From positions 1 to 9,345 of the forward strand of contig JAEWOA010000024.1 of assembly GCA_023461115.1 (NCBI GenBank): a stretch of DNA of 9,345 nt, read 5' to 3'. The notes beneath the pieces were generated by a model. That model had not been told where the DNA came from. It saw only the letters and a list, made by a program, of their open reading frames with translations, and made no database searches. Below are positions 1 to 5,596 of the stretch, one piece after another (the first letter of the stretch is position 1; each line of letters opens with the position of its first letter). The DNA comes from Actinomycetes bacterium (GTDB lineage Bacteria; Actinomycetota; Actinomycetes; Actinomycetales; Cellulomonadaceae). The translations under genes were made by a program, and so were the position numbers.

Positions 1-125
1 TTCCAGTGGATCGGGTTGAAGTCGCCGGACGCGGCGGCGTAGCGCACCAGGCGTGCACGGTCGACGACGACGTCGGCGCGCGTGACCTCCTGGCCGACCG
101 CGAGGTCCGTGAGCGCCGGGGCCAT
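1..125 (-). CDS. MaoC-family (HadB-like) dehydratase, N-terminal 41 codons only
   Basis: The gene starts at ATG 125-123 and runs off the left edge, so only the first 41 codons are seen. The visible protein begins MAPALTDLAVGQEV and reaches the hot-dog hydratase motif YAAASGDFNPIHW, in which Asp35 and His40 fit the catalytic pair of MaoC/R-specific enoyl hydratases. The ATG overlaps the stop of the preceding gene by one base (TGATG), which indicates translational coupling. In M. tuberculosis the equivalent gene after rpmG2 and hadA is hadB, the catalytic half of the (3R)-hydroxyacyl-ACP dehydratase of mycolate synthesis. Whether this organism makes mycolates cannot be told, so only a MaoC-family dehydratase partner role is claimed. 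Confidence 0.85.
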   Translation of the reverse strand, partial: MAPALTDLAVGQEVTRADVVVDRARLVRYAAASGDFNPIHW

Positions 126-574
126 CAGGACTCCTCGGGTCGGACCGCGAGCGTGGACACGACGGTCGAGACCGCTGCTCCGGCCTCGTCCGCGATCTCG
201 GCACGGGTCGTGATCATCGCCAGGCCGGCCCGCTCGACGATCGAGTCGACGTGCAGCACCGTCACCAGGCGGTCACCTGCGTGGATCGGCCGGTGGTGGG
301 TGAACCGCTCGTCGGCGTGCACCACGCGGCTGAAGTCGATGCCCGCGGCGGGGTCCTCGAACAGCTGGGCCTCGGCGCGCTGGGCGACGACGACCGCGAA
401 GGTCGGCGGCGCGACGACGTCCGGGTGGCCCAGAGCGCGCGCCGCTGCCTCGTCGTGATGGGCCGGGTGCGTGGCACCGACCGCGGACGCGAAGGACCGC
501 AGGTGCTCGCGACCGACCTCGAAGACCGTGTTCGGCGGGTACTGACGACCCGCGTACCCCGTGTCGACGGGCAC
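125..574 (-). CDS. MaoC N-terminal-domain (HadA-like, FAS1-DH type) dehydratase subunit
   Basis: This is a 149-residue protein, the usual length for HadA-type stand-alone MaoC N-terminal domains. The GTG start at 574 is chosen because family similarity begins about ten residues in (GRQYPPNTVFEVGREHLRSF); the open frame further upstream is only rpmG read out of frame. Family blocks visible are VGREHLRSFA (20-29), the DVVAPPTFAVVV stretch (52-63), FTHHRPIHAGDRL (91-103) and the final hot-dog strand near STVVSTLAVR. Members of this type usually lack the catalytic Asp/His and pair with a HadB-like partner to form the dehydratase, consistent with the one-base overlap with the next gene. The start is 5 bases after the rpmG stop with no good Shine-Dalgarno sequence, so coupling to rpmG translation is likely. 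The substrate is unknown; fatty-acyl-CoA or -ACP chemistry is inferred from the family. Confidence 0.85.
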   Translation of the reverse strand: MPVDTGYAGRQYPPNTVFEVGREHLRSFASAVGATHPAHHDEAAARALGHPDVVAPPTFAVVVAQRAEAQLFEDPAAGIDFSRVVHADERFTHHRPIHAGDRLVTVLHVDSIVERAGLAMITTRAEIADEAGAAVSTVVSTLAVRPEES

Positions 575-579
575 TGCGG

Positions 580-750
580 TCAGCGGGTCTCGCGGTGCAG
601 CGTGTGGCGGTTGTCGCGCGGGCAGAACTTCTTCATCTCGAGACGGTCGGGGTCGTTCCGACGGTTCTTCTTGGTGATGTAGTTCCGCTCCTTGCACTCC
701 GTGCAGGCGAGCGTGATCTTCGGGCGGACGTCCGCGCTCTTGCTGGCCAT
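580..750 (-). CDS. rpmG: 50S ribosomal protein bL33 (RpmG)
   Basis: This 56-residue protein begins MASKSADVRPKITLACTECK and contains the hallmark NYITKKNRRNDPDRLEMKKF block and the HRETR end, an unmistakable bL33 of the large ribosomal subunit. ATG at 750 is preceded by an AGAGGTGG ribosome binding site. Zinc-ribbon residues are Cys16, Cys19 and Cys43, but the position where zinc-binding bL33 normally has its fourth Cys is Asp46 (FCPRDNRHTLH). The nearby His49 or His52 might complete the site; otherwise zinc binding is lost or weakened. The gene follows tRNA-Thr and tRNA-Met and precedes the MaoC pair, the same order as the mycobacterial rpmG2 locus. Confidence 0.97.
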   Translation of the reverse strand: MASKSADVRPKITLACTECKERNYITKKNRRNDPDRLEMKKFCPRDNRHTLHRETR

Positions 751-836
751 GGTCTTGCCACCTCTCGCACCCGATGCGGATGCATGCGATCTGGTTCGTC
801 GCGCGCCGGCCGACGCACGGTTGTGTCACTGGGTTG

Positions 837-910
837 TAGCGGGAGCGGGGTTCGAACCCGCGACCTCACGATTATGAGTCGTGCGCTCTCACCAACTGAG
901 CTACCCCGCC
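837..910 (-). tRNA. tRNA-Met(CAT), elongator type
   Basis: This 74-base cloverleaf begins GGCGGGGTAGCTCAG. The anticodon loop CTCATAA gives CAT (plus-strand bases 874-876), flanked by a CACGA/TCGTG stem. The T arm is GCGGG-TTCGAAC-CCCGC, and the acceptor stem closes as seven pairs including two G-U pairs, with discriminator A. CCA is not encoded. The anticodon stem lacks the three consecutive G-C pairs of initiator tRNA, so this is the elongator form. It lies 52 bases after tRNA-Thr and upstream of rpmG on the same strand. Confidence 0.95.
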
Positions 911-922
911 TCGGATGAGTAC

Positions 923-950
923 CGGGGGCGCGGCGTTGACCACGCCCCCG
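923..950 (-). other. Hairpin in the tRNA-Thr/tRNA-Met spacer
   Basis: The spacer holds a perfect 8-bp inverted repeat, CGGGGGCG (923-930) and CGCCCCCG (943-950), with a 12-base loop. There is no T-run after it on the minus strand, so it is more likely a processing or attenuating structure in the polycistronic tRNA transcript than an intrinsic terminator. Confidence 0.45.
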
Positions 951-962
951 AACACACCACAG

Positions 963-1035
963 AGCCCCGAAAGGGAATCGAACCCTTGACCTTCTCCTTA
1001 CCATGGAGACGCTCTGCCGACTGAGCTATCGGGGC
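963..1035 (-). tRNA. tRNA-Thr(GGT)
   Basis: This 73-base cloverleaf begins GCCCCGATAGCTCAG. The anticodon loop ATGGTAA between TCTCC and GGAGA gives GGT (plus-strand bases 1000-1002), decoding ACC and ACU. The T arm is AAGGG-TTCGATT-CCCTT, the acceptor GCCCCGA/TCGGGGC is fully paired, and the discriminator is T. CCA is not encoded. It is the first gene of the tRNA-Thr, tRNA-Met, rpmG, MaoC block and lies directly downstream of hipA. Confidence 0.95.
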
Positions 1036-1045
1036 AGCGCGGATT

Positions 1046-1075
1046 AGGCTACACGCCTCCCGCCGCCCTCGCGAA
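1046..1075 (-). promoter_or_regulatory. Possible promoter of the tRNA-Thr-rpmG block
   Basis: Between the hipA stop and tRNA-Thr, the minus strand carries TAGCCT (1051-1046), which fits the relaxed actinobacterial -10 pattern TAnnnT. A poor -35 candidate, TTCGCG (1075-1070), lies 18 bases upstream. Transcription would start a few bases before the tRNA. The match is weak; position is the main argument. Confidence 0.3.
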
Positions 1076-1092
1076 ATCCGCCCCGGAGCCCG

Positions 1093-2451
1093 CTAGTCGA
1101 CGCTCGTGTACGGCGCCCTTGGGTCGACCGTCCCGGGGTCCACGTCGCCCCGCGCTGCACCGCGCGGGCCGCGCCGGGATGCGGCGCGCGCGCTCGACCA
1201 CACCGGCGCGCGGAGCGCGTTGGCGCGCTCGTCCACGCACGCCCAGGCAGCCGCCGACACACCGGGATGCTCGTCGCGGGGGATCGAGTCGAGCGCGCCG
1301 CGCACCTCGTCGACGATCTGCCCGACGACACGCTCCGCGCGCCGTTGGGCCATGCCCCACGAGACCCCTTCGGCGACGAGGGCGTCAGCCGTGACCGCCG
1401 CGAGGGAATCCTCCCCAGCGATACGCATGGCGAGTCGCCCCGACGAGACCGCGGTGTGCTCGTGCATCGACACGTCGTAGGCGGGCGCCAACTCGACGCG
1501 GTCGCCTTCGGGCAGTCGCAGGAACGAGTGGTTCTTCGCGTGGCCGTCGGTGTTGCCGACGATCACGGTGAACGCCGCGAGCCGCAGGAGCTGGTCGGGC
1601 GACGACTGGCCGTCGGCGAGCACCTGCGCAGCGTGCCGGTAGGACGGCGCCGTGCGGCCACCGTGCTGGAACTTGCGGTCCGGGTCGGCGGTGTTGATGC
1701 CCAGCGCTTGCGCGAGGTCTTCCTGGTGGATGCGCCCGATGTTGCCGTCGCCCGTCGTGCGGTCGTACCGGGAGACGACCAGGGCTCGGACGCCGGCGAA
1801 CTGCTCGACCGCCGCCTCGGCGGTCCCGAGTCGGACCATCCTCGCGAGGTGGAGCGCGGCCGCTTCCGTGTCGATCAGGTCGGCCGTCTCGGTGTCGGCG
1901 CCGCGGGACAGCTTCACGATGTGGGTGGACGCCGCCCCGTCCATGGGCTTGGCCCAGCCCGTCGCCGTCCGAGAGAGCACGATCTTGGGCTCCATCCCGG
2001 CGAGCGAGGATGACGTGAGCCCAGCCCGGCCGGTGGGCGCGGTCCGACTCTCGGCGTGGCGGAGCAGCGCCGCGATCTCGTCGTCGTCGACGTCCACCAG
2101 GCGTGGCGAGAGGGATGGGTCGGGACCACCTTCCTCGCCGAACACGAGCCCGCCAGCGGTGTCCTTGCCGTACGCGGAGAGGAACGCGAGGGTGTCGTCG
2201 GGGTCGATGGCCGAGTCGATCGCGAGCCGTGAGCGTGCGCCGCCCTCGGGGAGCAGCCCTTCGAGCCAGACGCGGGCACGGAGCGGTGTGCCGCGCTCGG
2301 CGACTCCGATCGGCAGCAGGTGCGACAGGGTGCGGGAGCCGAGGCCCCACCGGGACACCGCCTCGTCGGCCCAACGCACGCCCACACCACGGTCGTCGGG
2401 GCGCACGGTCGCGACGCGTGTGCCGTAGAGCCACACGTCGAGCGCGCTCAC
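1093..2451 (-). CDS. hipA: HipA-family serine/threonine kinase toxin
   Basis: This 452-residue protein shows the HipA layout: an N-terminal small-barrel domain (about 1-105, beginning MSALDVWLYGTRVATV) and a kinase-like core (about 140-385). Visible kinase features are the Ser-rich glycine-loop equivalent SSSLAGMEPK (147-156), where the autophosphorylated Ser of E. coli HipA lies, the ATP-binding Lys180 in THIVKLS, the catalytic Asp302 in NTDGHAKNHS and the metal-binding Asp326 in AYDVS. All key residues are present, so the enzyme looks intact. E. coli HipA phosphorylates glutamyl-tRNA synthetase and drives growth arrest; the target here is unknown. ATG 2451 overlaps the hipB stop in an ATGA junction, the usual antitoxin-first arrangement. 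The last 35 or so residues are an Arg/Ala/Pro-rich tail of no known function. Confidence 0.93.
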   Translation of the reverse strand: MSALDVWLYGTRVATVRPDDRGVGVRWADEAVSRWGLGSRTLSHLLPIGVAERGTPLRARVWLEGLLPEGGARSRLAIDSAIDPDDTLAFLSAYGKDTAGGLVFGEEGGPDPSLSPRLVDVDDDEIAALLRHAESRTAPTGRAGLTSSSLAGMEPKIVLSRTATGWAKPMDGAASTHIVKLSRGADTETADLIDTEAAALHLARMVRLGTAEAAVEQFAGVRALVVSRYDRTTGDGNIGRIHQEDLAQALGINTADPDRKFQHGGRTAPSYRHAAQVLADGQSSPDQLLRLAAFTVIVGNTDGHAKNHSFLRLPEGDRVELAPAYDVSMHEHTAVSSGRLAMRIAGEDSLAAVTADALVAEGVSWGMAQRRAERVVGQIVDEVRGALDSIPRDEHPGVSAAAWACVDERANALRAPVWSSARAASRRGPRGAARGDVDPGTVDPRAPYTSVD

Positions 2452-2681
2452 CGGGTCGCCTCGACCCGGAGGGTGACGCCGAGCTCACGGAGGATCGCGA
2501 ACAGCCGCGTCGTGTAGAGCGACGGCTTGCCCTGCTCGATCTCGTGCAGGTATTGGCGGGTGATCCCGAGTTCGGCGGCCAGCTCTTCCTGGGTCCAGTT
2601 CTGCGCGACCCGCTGGGCGCGCAGGAAGTCGCCGAGATCGCTCGGCCGCGCCACGGTCGCCCAAGGGCGGTCCTGCTCCAT
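2448..2681 (-). CDS. hipB: HipB-type Xre-family antitoxin and operon repressor
   Basis: This is a 77-residue Cro/C1-type helix-turn-helix protein. The HTH occupies about residues 15-70, with scaffold and turn at TQEELAAELGI (30-40) and recognition helix TRQYLHEIEQGKPSL (41-55). ATG at 2681 is preceded by a strong GGAGG (2691-2687) at 5-base spacing. As in other hipBA pairs it should bind and neutralise HipA and repress its own operon; the three repeated 18-bp sites just upstream support the second role. The protein is close to the minimal length of stand-alone HipB (E. coli HipB is 88 residues). Confidence 0.9.
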   Translation of the reverse strand: MEQDRPWATVARPSDLGDFLRAQRVAQNWTQEELAAELGITRQYLHEIEQGKPSLYTTRLFAILRELGVTLRVEATR

Positions 2682-2691
2682 CGTCGCCTCC

Positions 2692-2763
2692 GGTGAGGAT
2701 ATCCCGACATAGAACGGGCGTCAGAATATCACGACGATGGGTCCATGTCGGCTTATCCCGACA
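2692..2763. promoter_or_regulatory. Three phased 18-bp operator-like sites of hipBA
   Basis: Reading the plus strand, the sites are GGTGAGGATATCCCGACA (2692-2709), CGTCAGAATATCACGACG (2719-2736) and TGTCGGCTTATCCCGACA (2746-2763). All share a TATC core at the same place and a GAC(A/G) right arm. The middle and distal sites also have the mirrored (T/C)GTC left arm, making them imperfect palindromes (TGTCGG/CCGACA in the distal site). Centres are 2700.5, 2727.5 and 2754.5, exactly 27 bp apart. The proximal site abuts the hipB Shine-Dalgarno sequence. By analogy with the several HipB operators of E. coli, these are inferred to bind HipB or the HipBA complex. I could not place a convincing -35/-10 pair within them. 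Confidence 0.65.
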
Positions 2764-2787
2764 ATGCCCGCACGCCCCAGACACGCA

Positions 2788-2818
2788 AACAGGCCGGACC
2801 CTGAGGGTCCGGCCTGTT
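2788..2818 (-). terminator. Strong terminator after tRNA-Tyr
   Basis: A perfect 14-bp inverted repeat with a 3-base loop (stems 2788-2801 and 2805-2818, loop TGA) lies 26 bases past the tRNA-Tyr 3' end. On the minus strand the stem ends CCTGTT and is followed by TGCGTG, a short T-poor tail typical of high-GC actinobacterial terminators. It should separate tRNA-Tyr transcription from the hipBA promoter region. Confidence 0.75.
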
Positions 2819-2820
2819 GC

Positions 2821-2838
2821 TGATGTCCTGAGACATCA
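2821..2838 (-). other. Small hairpin in the tRNA-Tyr 3' trailer
   Basis: TGATGTC (2821-2827) and GACATCA (2832-2838) form a perfect 7-bp stem with a 4-base loop, 6 bases beyond the mature tRNA-Tyr end and just before the main terminator stem. It could help 3'-end maturation or add to termination. Confidence 0.4.
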
Positions 2839-2844
2839 CAAGGG

Positions 2845-2926
2845 TGGCGGGTGAGGGATTCGAACCCCCGTAGGCGTTGCCAGCTGATTTACAGTCAGCC
2901 CCCTTTGGCCACTCGGGTAACCCGCC
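2845..2926 (-). tRNA. tRNA-Tyr(GTA)
   Basis: This 82-base class II tRNA has a long variable arm. It begins GGCGGGTTACCCGAG. The anticodon loop CTGTAAA within GCTGA/TCAGC gives GTA (plus-strand bases 2890-2892). The variable arm is TGGCAACGCCTAC, the T arm GGGGG-TTCGAAT-CCCTC, and the acceptor GGCGGGT/ACCCGCC is fully paired with discriminator A. The 3' end continues ACCC, so CCA is not encoded. It is divergent from yajQ. Confidence 0.95.
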
Positions 2927-2935
2927 GGGGACACT

Positions 2936-2992
2936 CCGCCGCGAAGCAGCGGGGCGTGCCGTGGAAGGATAGCAACACTCGAGGGCAGTCGA
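2936..2992. promoter_or_regulatory. Divergent control region of tRNA-Tyr and yajQ
   Basis: The 93 bases between the tRNA-Tyr 5' end and yajQ must serve both directions. For tRNA-Tyr (minus strand) the best -10 candidate is TATCCT (2971-2966), with a poor -35 TCGACT (2992-2987) at only 15-base spacing. A hairpin (2936-2942 with 2946-2952, one G-U pair, 3-base loop) would lie in the tRNA leader. I see no convincing promoter for yajQ. CTCGA and TCGAG flank a 5-base spacer near 2978-2992. Confidence 0.3.
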
Positions 2993-3019
2993 GAAAACGC
3001 CGAGCAGAGGAGGGCACCC

Positions 3020-3517
3020 ATGGCGAGCGAGTCGTCGTTCGACGTCGTCAGCAAGGTCGACCGGCAGGAGGTCGACAACGCGTTGAACCAGGCCGCGAAG
3101 GAGATCGCCCAGCGCTACGACTTCAAGGGTGTGGGCGCGTCGATCGCCTGGTCGGGCGAGTCCGTGCTGATGATCGCCAACTCCCCCGACCGTGTGCTCG
3201 CGATCCTGGACGTGTTCGAGTCCAAGCTGATCAAGCGCGGCATCTCGCTCAAGGCGCTCGACCTCGGCGACAAGGAGCCCAAGCCGTCGGGCAAGGAGTA
3301 CCGCCTGGCCGCCGGCATCAAGGAGGGCCTGTCGTCGGAGATCGCGAAGAAGCTCGCCAAGATCGTGCGCGACGAGGGCCCCAAGACGGTCAAGACGCAG
3401 ATCCAGGGCGACGAGCTGCGCGTCTCCGCCAAGAGCCGCGACGACCTGCAGGCCGTGATCGCGCTGCTCAAGGGCTCGGACGTCGACGCCGCGCTGCAGT
3501 TCGTCAACTACCGCTGA
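3020..3517 (+). CDS. yajQ: YajQ-family nucleotide-binding protein
   Basis: This 165-residue protein matches the YajQ/DUF520 family along its full length and at its usual size. It opens MASESSFDVVSKVDRQEVDN and contains the conserved QRYDFKG (36-42), IKRGISLKALDLG (70-82) and the closing ALQFVNYR. YajQ folds as two ferredoxin-like halves; some proteobacterial members bind cyclic di-GMP and partner with transcription factors, but the function in actinobacteria is not established. AGAGGAGGG (3006-3014) lies 5 bases before the ATG, a strong ribosome binding site. It is the only plus-strand gene in the window, convergent with the membrane-protein gene (31 bases between stops) and divergent from tRNA-Tyr, so it is probably monocistronic. 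Confidence 0.95.
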   Translation: MASESSFDVVSKVDRQEVDNALNQAAKEIAQRYDFKGVGASIAWSGESVLMIANSPDRVLAILDVFESKLIKRGISLKALDLGDKEPKPSGKEYRLAAGIKEGLSSEIAKKLAKIVRDEGPKTVKTQIQGDELRVSAKSRDDLQAVIALLKGSDVDAALQFVNYR

Positions 3518-3539
3518 GGTCGACTGCCGCGGACTTCAG
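3514..3539. terminator. Weak bidirectional stem between convergent genes
   Basis: CTGAGGTC (3514-3521) can pair with GACTTCAG (3532-3539) over 8 bp including one G-U pair, around a 10-base loop. It overlaps the yajQ stop and lies just past the stop of the convergent membrane-protein gene. There is no T-tract. It is the only terminator-like structure in this 31-base gap, and it is weak. Confidence 0.25.
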
Positions 3540-3548
3540 CCACAGACT

Positions 3549-5576
3549 TCAGCCGCCGCTGACGAGTGAGCCCACCGCCGGGACCACCACGGACGCGGCC
3601 CAGACCGCGCCGGCGAGGGCCGCGAGGCCTGGTCGACGCGGACCATCGGCACGCTGGCCGACGTTGCCGGCAGGCCGCAGGCCCGGGGCCGGCCTGGCGG
3701 ACTCCAGGAGGCGGACGGCGGCCTCGGGCTCGGGGTCGCCGGACAGCAGCGGCGGTCGGGTCGGGCCACCGGCGAGCAGCAGCGCGTCGTCGCCGAGGCG
3801 CACGACGAGTGCCTCGCCGTCCGTGACGAACCGCTCGATCCGGTCCCAGCGGTAGAACTGGTCGACGAACGGCCCGCGCTGCCACACGCCGTCGGGAGTC
3901 GCACGCAGCTGCGGCCGCCCGTTGTGCACCCAGATGAACCCCACCGAGGCGGCCGCGAGCGTGAACATGGCGGCCTGGAGGATGTTCAGCTCGGCCGCGA
4001 GCCACGACGTGAGCGGGACCAGCACGAGCGGGCCGAGCACGAACGGGACAGCGAGCGGCGTGCGGCGGGCGGTCCGGAGGGCCCACGCGTCACGCGTGCG
4101 CTCGAGCCGCTGCCACAGGTTCCCCGAGCCGTCGGCCACGGCTCCCGGGGACGGGGTCCAGGCCGCGCGGGCCGGCGTGCGGAGCGTGTGGCCGCGCGAC
4201 GGGCGCTCGCTCCACCACCAGCGGCCGTCTGCCTCCAGCAGGATCCGGTCCCCCGTGGCCCCCAGCCCGACGACGACCACCTCGGAGCCGACCGGCAGCG
4301 CGGGAGGCACCGGGAGGTCGGCTTCGTCCTCCCGGTGCAGGTCCGCGGCGGCGCGCAGGAGCTCCTCGTCGGTGGCGTCGGCGACCCCGAGGTCGTCGTC
4401 CTCGTCCTCGTCCTCGTCGTCGAGCGAGCCGCCGTACGGTGAGCCGCCGTACGGAGAGTCCCCGTAGGGAGAGTCGGCGGCGCTCGCCGGGAAGTGGCCG
4501 TAAGGCGCGTCGCCGTCGACTCGCCCGGACCACCCGCCCGAGCCGTGGCCGGCGGGGTCGTCGGGCAGGTCGTCGCCCAGGTCCCGGCGCCACCCGTCCG
4601 GATCGTCGACGAGCGACGTCGGCAGCACGCGGGCGAGGGGCGCCGCGCCGGTGGCATCGGCCGCGACGAGCTCGACCCAGTCGCCACGGCCCCGGCCCAC
4701 ACGCACGACGGCGGCCGGGGCGCCCTCGGCCAGGAGTCGCCTCCACGCGCGCCGCCGGCCCGCCTCGCCCCCACCCGCGACGAGCGCGAGCAGGAGCCCG
4801 GCGGTGACGAAGAACAACGACTGGGTCGGGTCGAACACGGCCGCGAGATCCTCGATGCGCTGACCCGTGGGGTCGTAGCGCACGACGACCTCGTCGCCGA
4901 CGTCGTAGCTCCGCACGTCCGAGGGCAGCGTGAAGGAACGGCCGTCCACGGTGGCGGACGCGGTCAGGTCCTCGTCGTCGACCGCGGTGACCAACGCCGT
5001 GCCGGTGACCGCGTCGGCCCGGAACGAGCGCACGGCCGCGTCGTCGTGCGCCCACAGCGCCGTCCCGAAGACCACCGCCGCGACGCCGAGCGCCGCGAGC
5101 GCGAGCGCACGCCACTCGAACGCGAGGAGCGCGTTCCGCGTGGCACGGTCGACGTCCGGGACCACCGGGACGCTCCAGGAGCGTGCGATCGCGCGCTGCC
5201 GCATGACGCCCGCGCGGTCGACGAGCCCGAGGGCGACGGCGACGACCGTGAGCGCGGCCCAACCGGAACGCACCGACAGATTCGCCGGGTCCACGACGCC
5301 GATCGCCCCAGCGAACGCCAGCGCCCAGACGCCCGCGCGCGGCCGCCACGCGAGGATCCCGAGGGCGCCGATGGCCGCGCCCGCGAACAGCGAGTCCAGC
5401 GCCCCGGCGTACCCGGCGGCGTCCTGGTCGGTCCAGGTGTCGTACGACCAGGTCGACGCGATCGTCACGACGAGCAGCGCGGCCGCGACGACCAGCAGCG
5501 CTGGCCTCAGGACCACGAGGGGGAGGCGGTGACGCCAAGCGAGGGCGTCGTCAGGAGTGAGGGCACGCGGTGGCAC
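3549..5576 (-). CDS. Multi-pass membrane protein with DUF3592-like segment, PYG repeats and PH-like segment
   Basis: I do not recognise this 675-residue protein as a named family. GTG 5576 is used as start because a hydrophobic helix follows at about 18-42. Probable membrane helices are near 18-42, 61-78, 82-97, 105-120, 156-176, 252-268, 507-528, 531-550 and 650-672. Residues 183-245, between helices (SFRADAVTGTALVTAVDD, then SYDVGDEVVVRYDP), resemble the extracytoplasmic DUF3592 domain. A long non-membrane segment (270-500) holds four PYG motifs (358-382) and an acidic tract DDEDEDEDDD (386-395). Residues 555-625 (LRATPDGVWQRGPF, then FYRWDRIERF) look like a bacterial PH domain. The gene starts 20 bases after the htpX stop and is probably the last gene of that operon. 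A role in envelope sensing or membrane quality control would be speculation. Confidence 0.75.
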   Translation of the reverse strand: MPPRALTPDDALAWRHRLPLVVLRPALLVVAAALLVVTIASTWSYDTWTDQDAAGYAGALDSLFAGAAIGALGILAWRPRAGVWALAFAGAIGVVDPANLSVRSGWAALTVVAVALGLVDRAGVMRQRAIARSWSVPVVPDVDRATRNALLAFEWRALALAALGVAAVVFGTALWAHDDAAVRSFRADAVTGTALVTAVDDEDLTASATVDGRSFTLPSDVRSYDVGDEVVVRYDPTGQRIEDLAAVFDPTQSLFFVTAGLLLALVAGGGEAGRRRAWRRLLAEGAPAAVVRVGRGRGDWVELVAADATGAAPLARVLPTSLVDDPDGWRRDLGDDLPDDPAGHGSGGWSGRVDGDAPYGHFPASAADSPYGDSPYGGSPYGGSLDDEDEDEDDDLGVADATDEELLRAAADLHREDEADLPVPPALPVGSEVVVVGLGATGDRILLEADGRWWWSERPSRGHTLRTPARAAWTPSPGAVADGSGNLWQRLERTRDAWALRTARRTPLAVPFVLGPLVLVPLTSWLAAELNILQAAMFTLAAASVGFIWVHNGRPQLRATPDGVWQRGPFVDQFYRWDRIERFVTDGEALVVRLGDDALLLAGGPTRPPLLSGDPEPEAAVRLLESARPAPGLRPAGNVGQRADGPRRPGLAALAGAVWAASVVVPAVGSLVSGG
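4392..4505 (-). repeat. PYG and acidic low-complexity coding repeats
   Basis: Within the membrane-protein gene, bases 4431-4505 encode four PYG motifs; three of them are in a 15-base (five-residue) register, as DSPYG and GSPYG units. Bases 4392-4422 encode the Asp/Glu run, including three perfect 6-base units of GTCCTC on the plus strand (4398-4415). Such repeats can gain or lose units by slippage in steps that keep the reading frame. Confidence 0.7.
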
Positions 5577-5596
5577 GGCGCACAGCGTAGGGCCGC

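Noticed and set aside
575..829. N-terminal extension of the HadA-like protein
   Set aside because: This stretch is rpmG and its upstream region read out of frame; family similarity begins just after the GTG at 574.
837..910. Reading the CAT tRNA as initiator tRNA-fMet or lysidine tRNA-Ile
   Set aside because: The anticodon stem lacks the initiator G-C triplet and the acceptor (GGCGGGG) fits elongator Met better than tRNA-Ile2; an Ile2 identity cannot be excluded absolutely.
2697..2704. GGATATCC palindrome as a stand-alone operator
   Set aside because: It is contained within the proximal 18-bp site and is absent from the other two sites, so the longer shared pattern explains it better.
1385..2710. 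Long minus-strand open frame overlapping hipA and hipB in another register
   Set aside because: Its product is Arg/Pro/Gly-rich with no domain pattern, a typical by-product of high-GC codon bias; hipA and hipB in the other frames carry clear motifs.
3532..3554. Direct repeat GACTTCAGCC (3532-3541 and 3545-3554) as an attachment or insertion scar
   Set aside because: It is only 10 bases, adjacent to a coding end, with no mobile gene nearby; a small local duplication is a simpler explanation.
4090..5538. A 482-codon open frame overlapping the membrane-protein gene
   Set aside because: It is Arg/Gly-rich low-complexity translation without hydrophobic segments; the 675-residue frame has the helices and recognisable domains.
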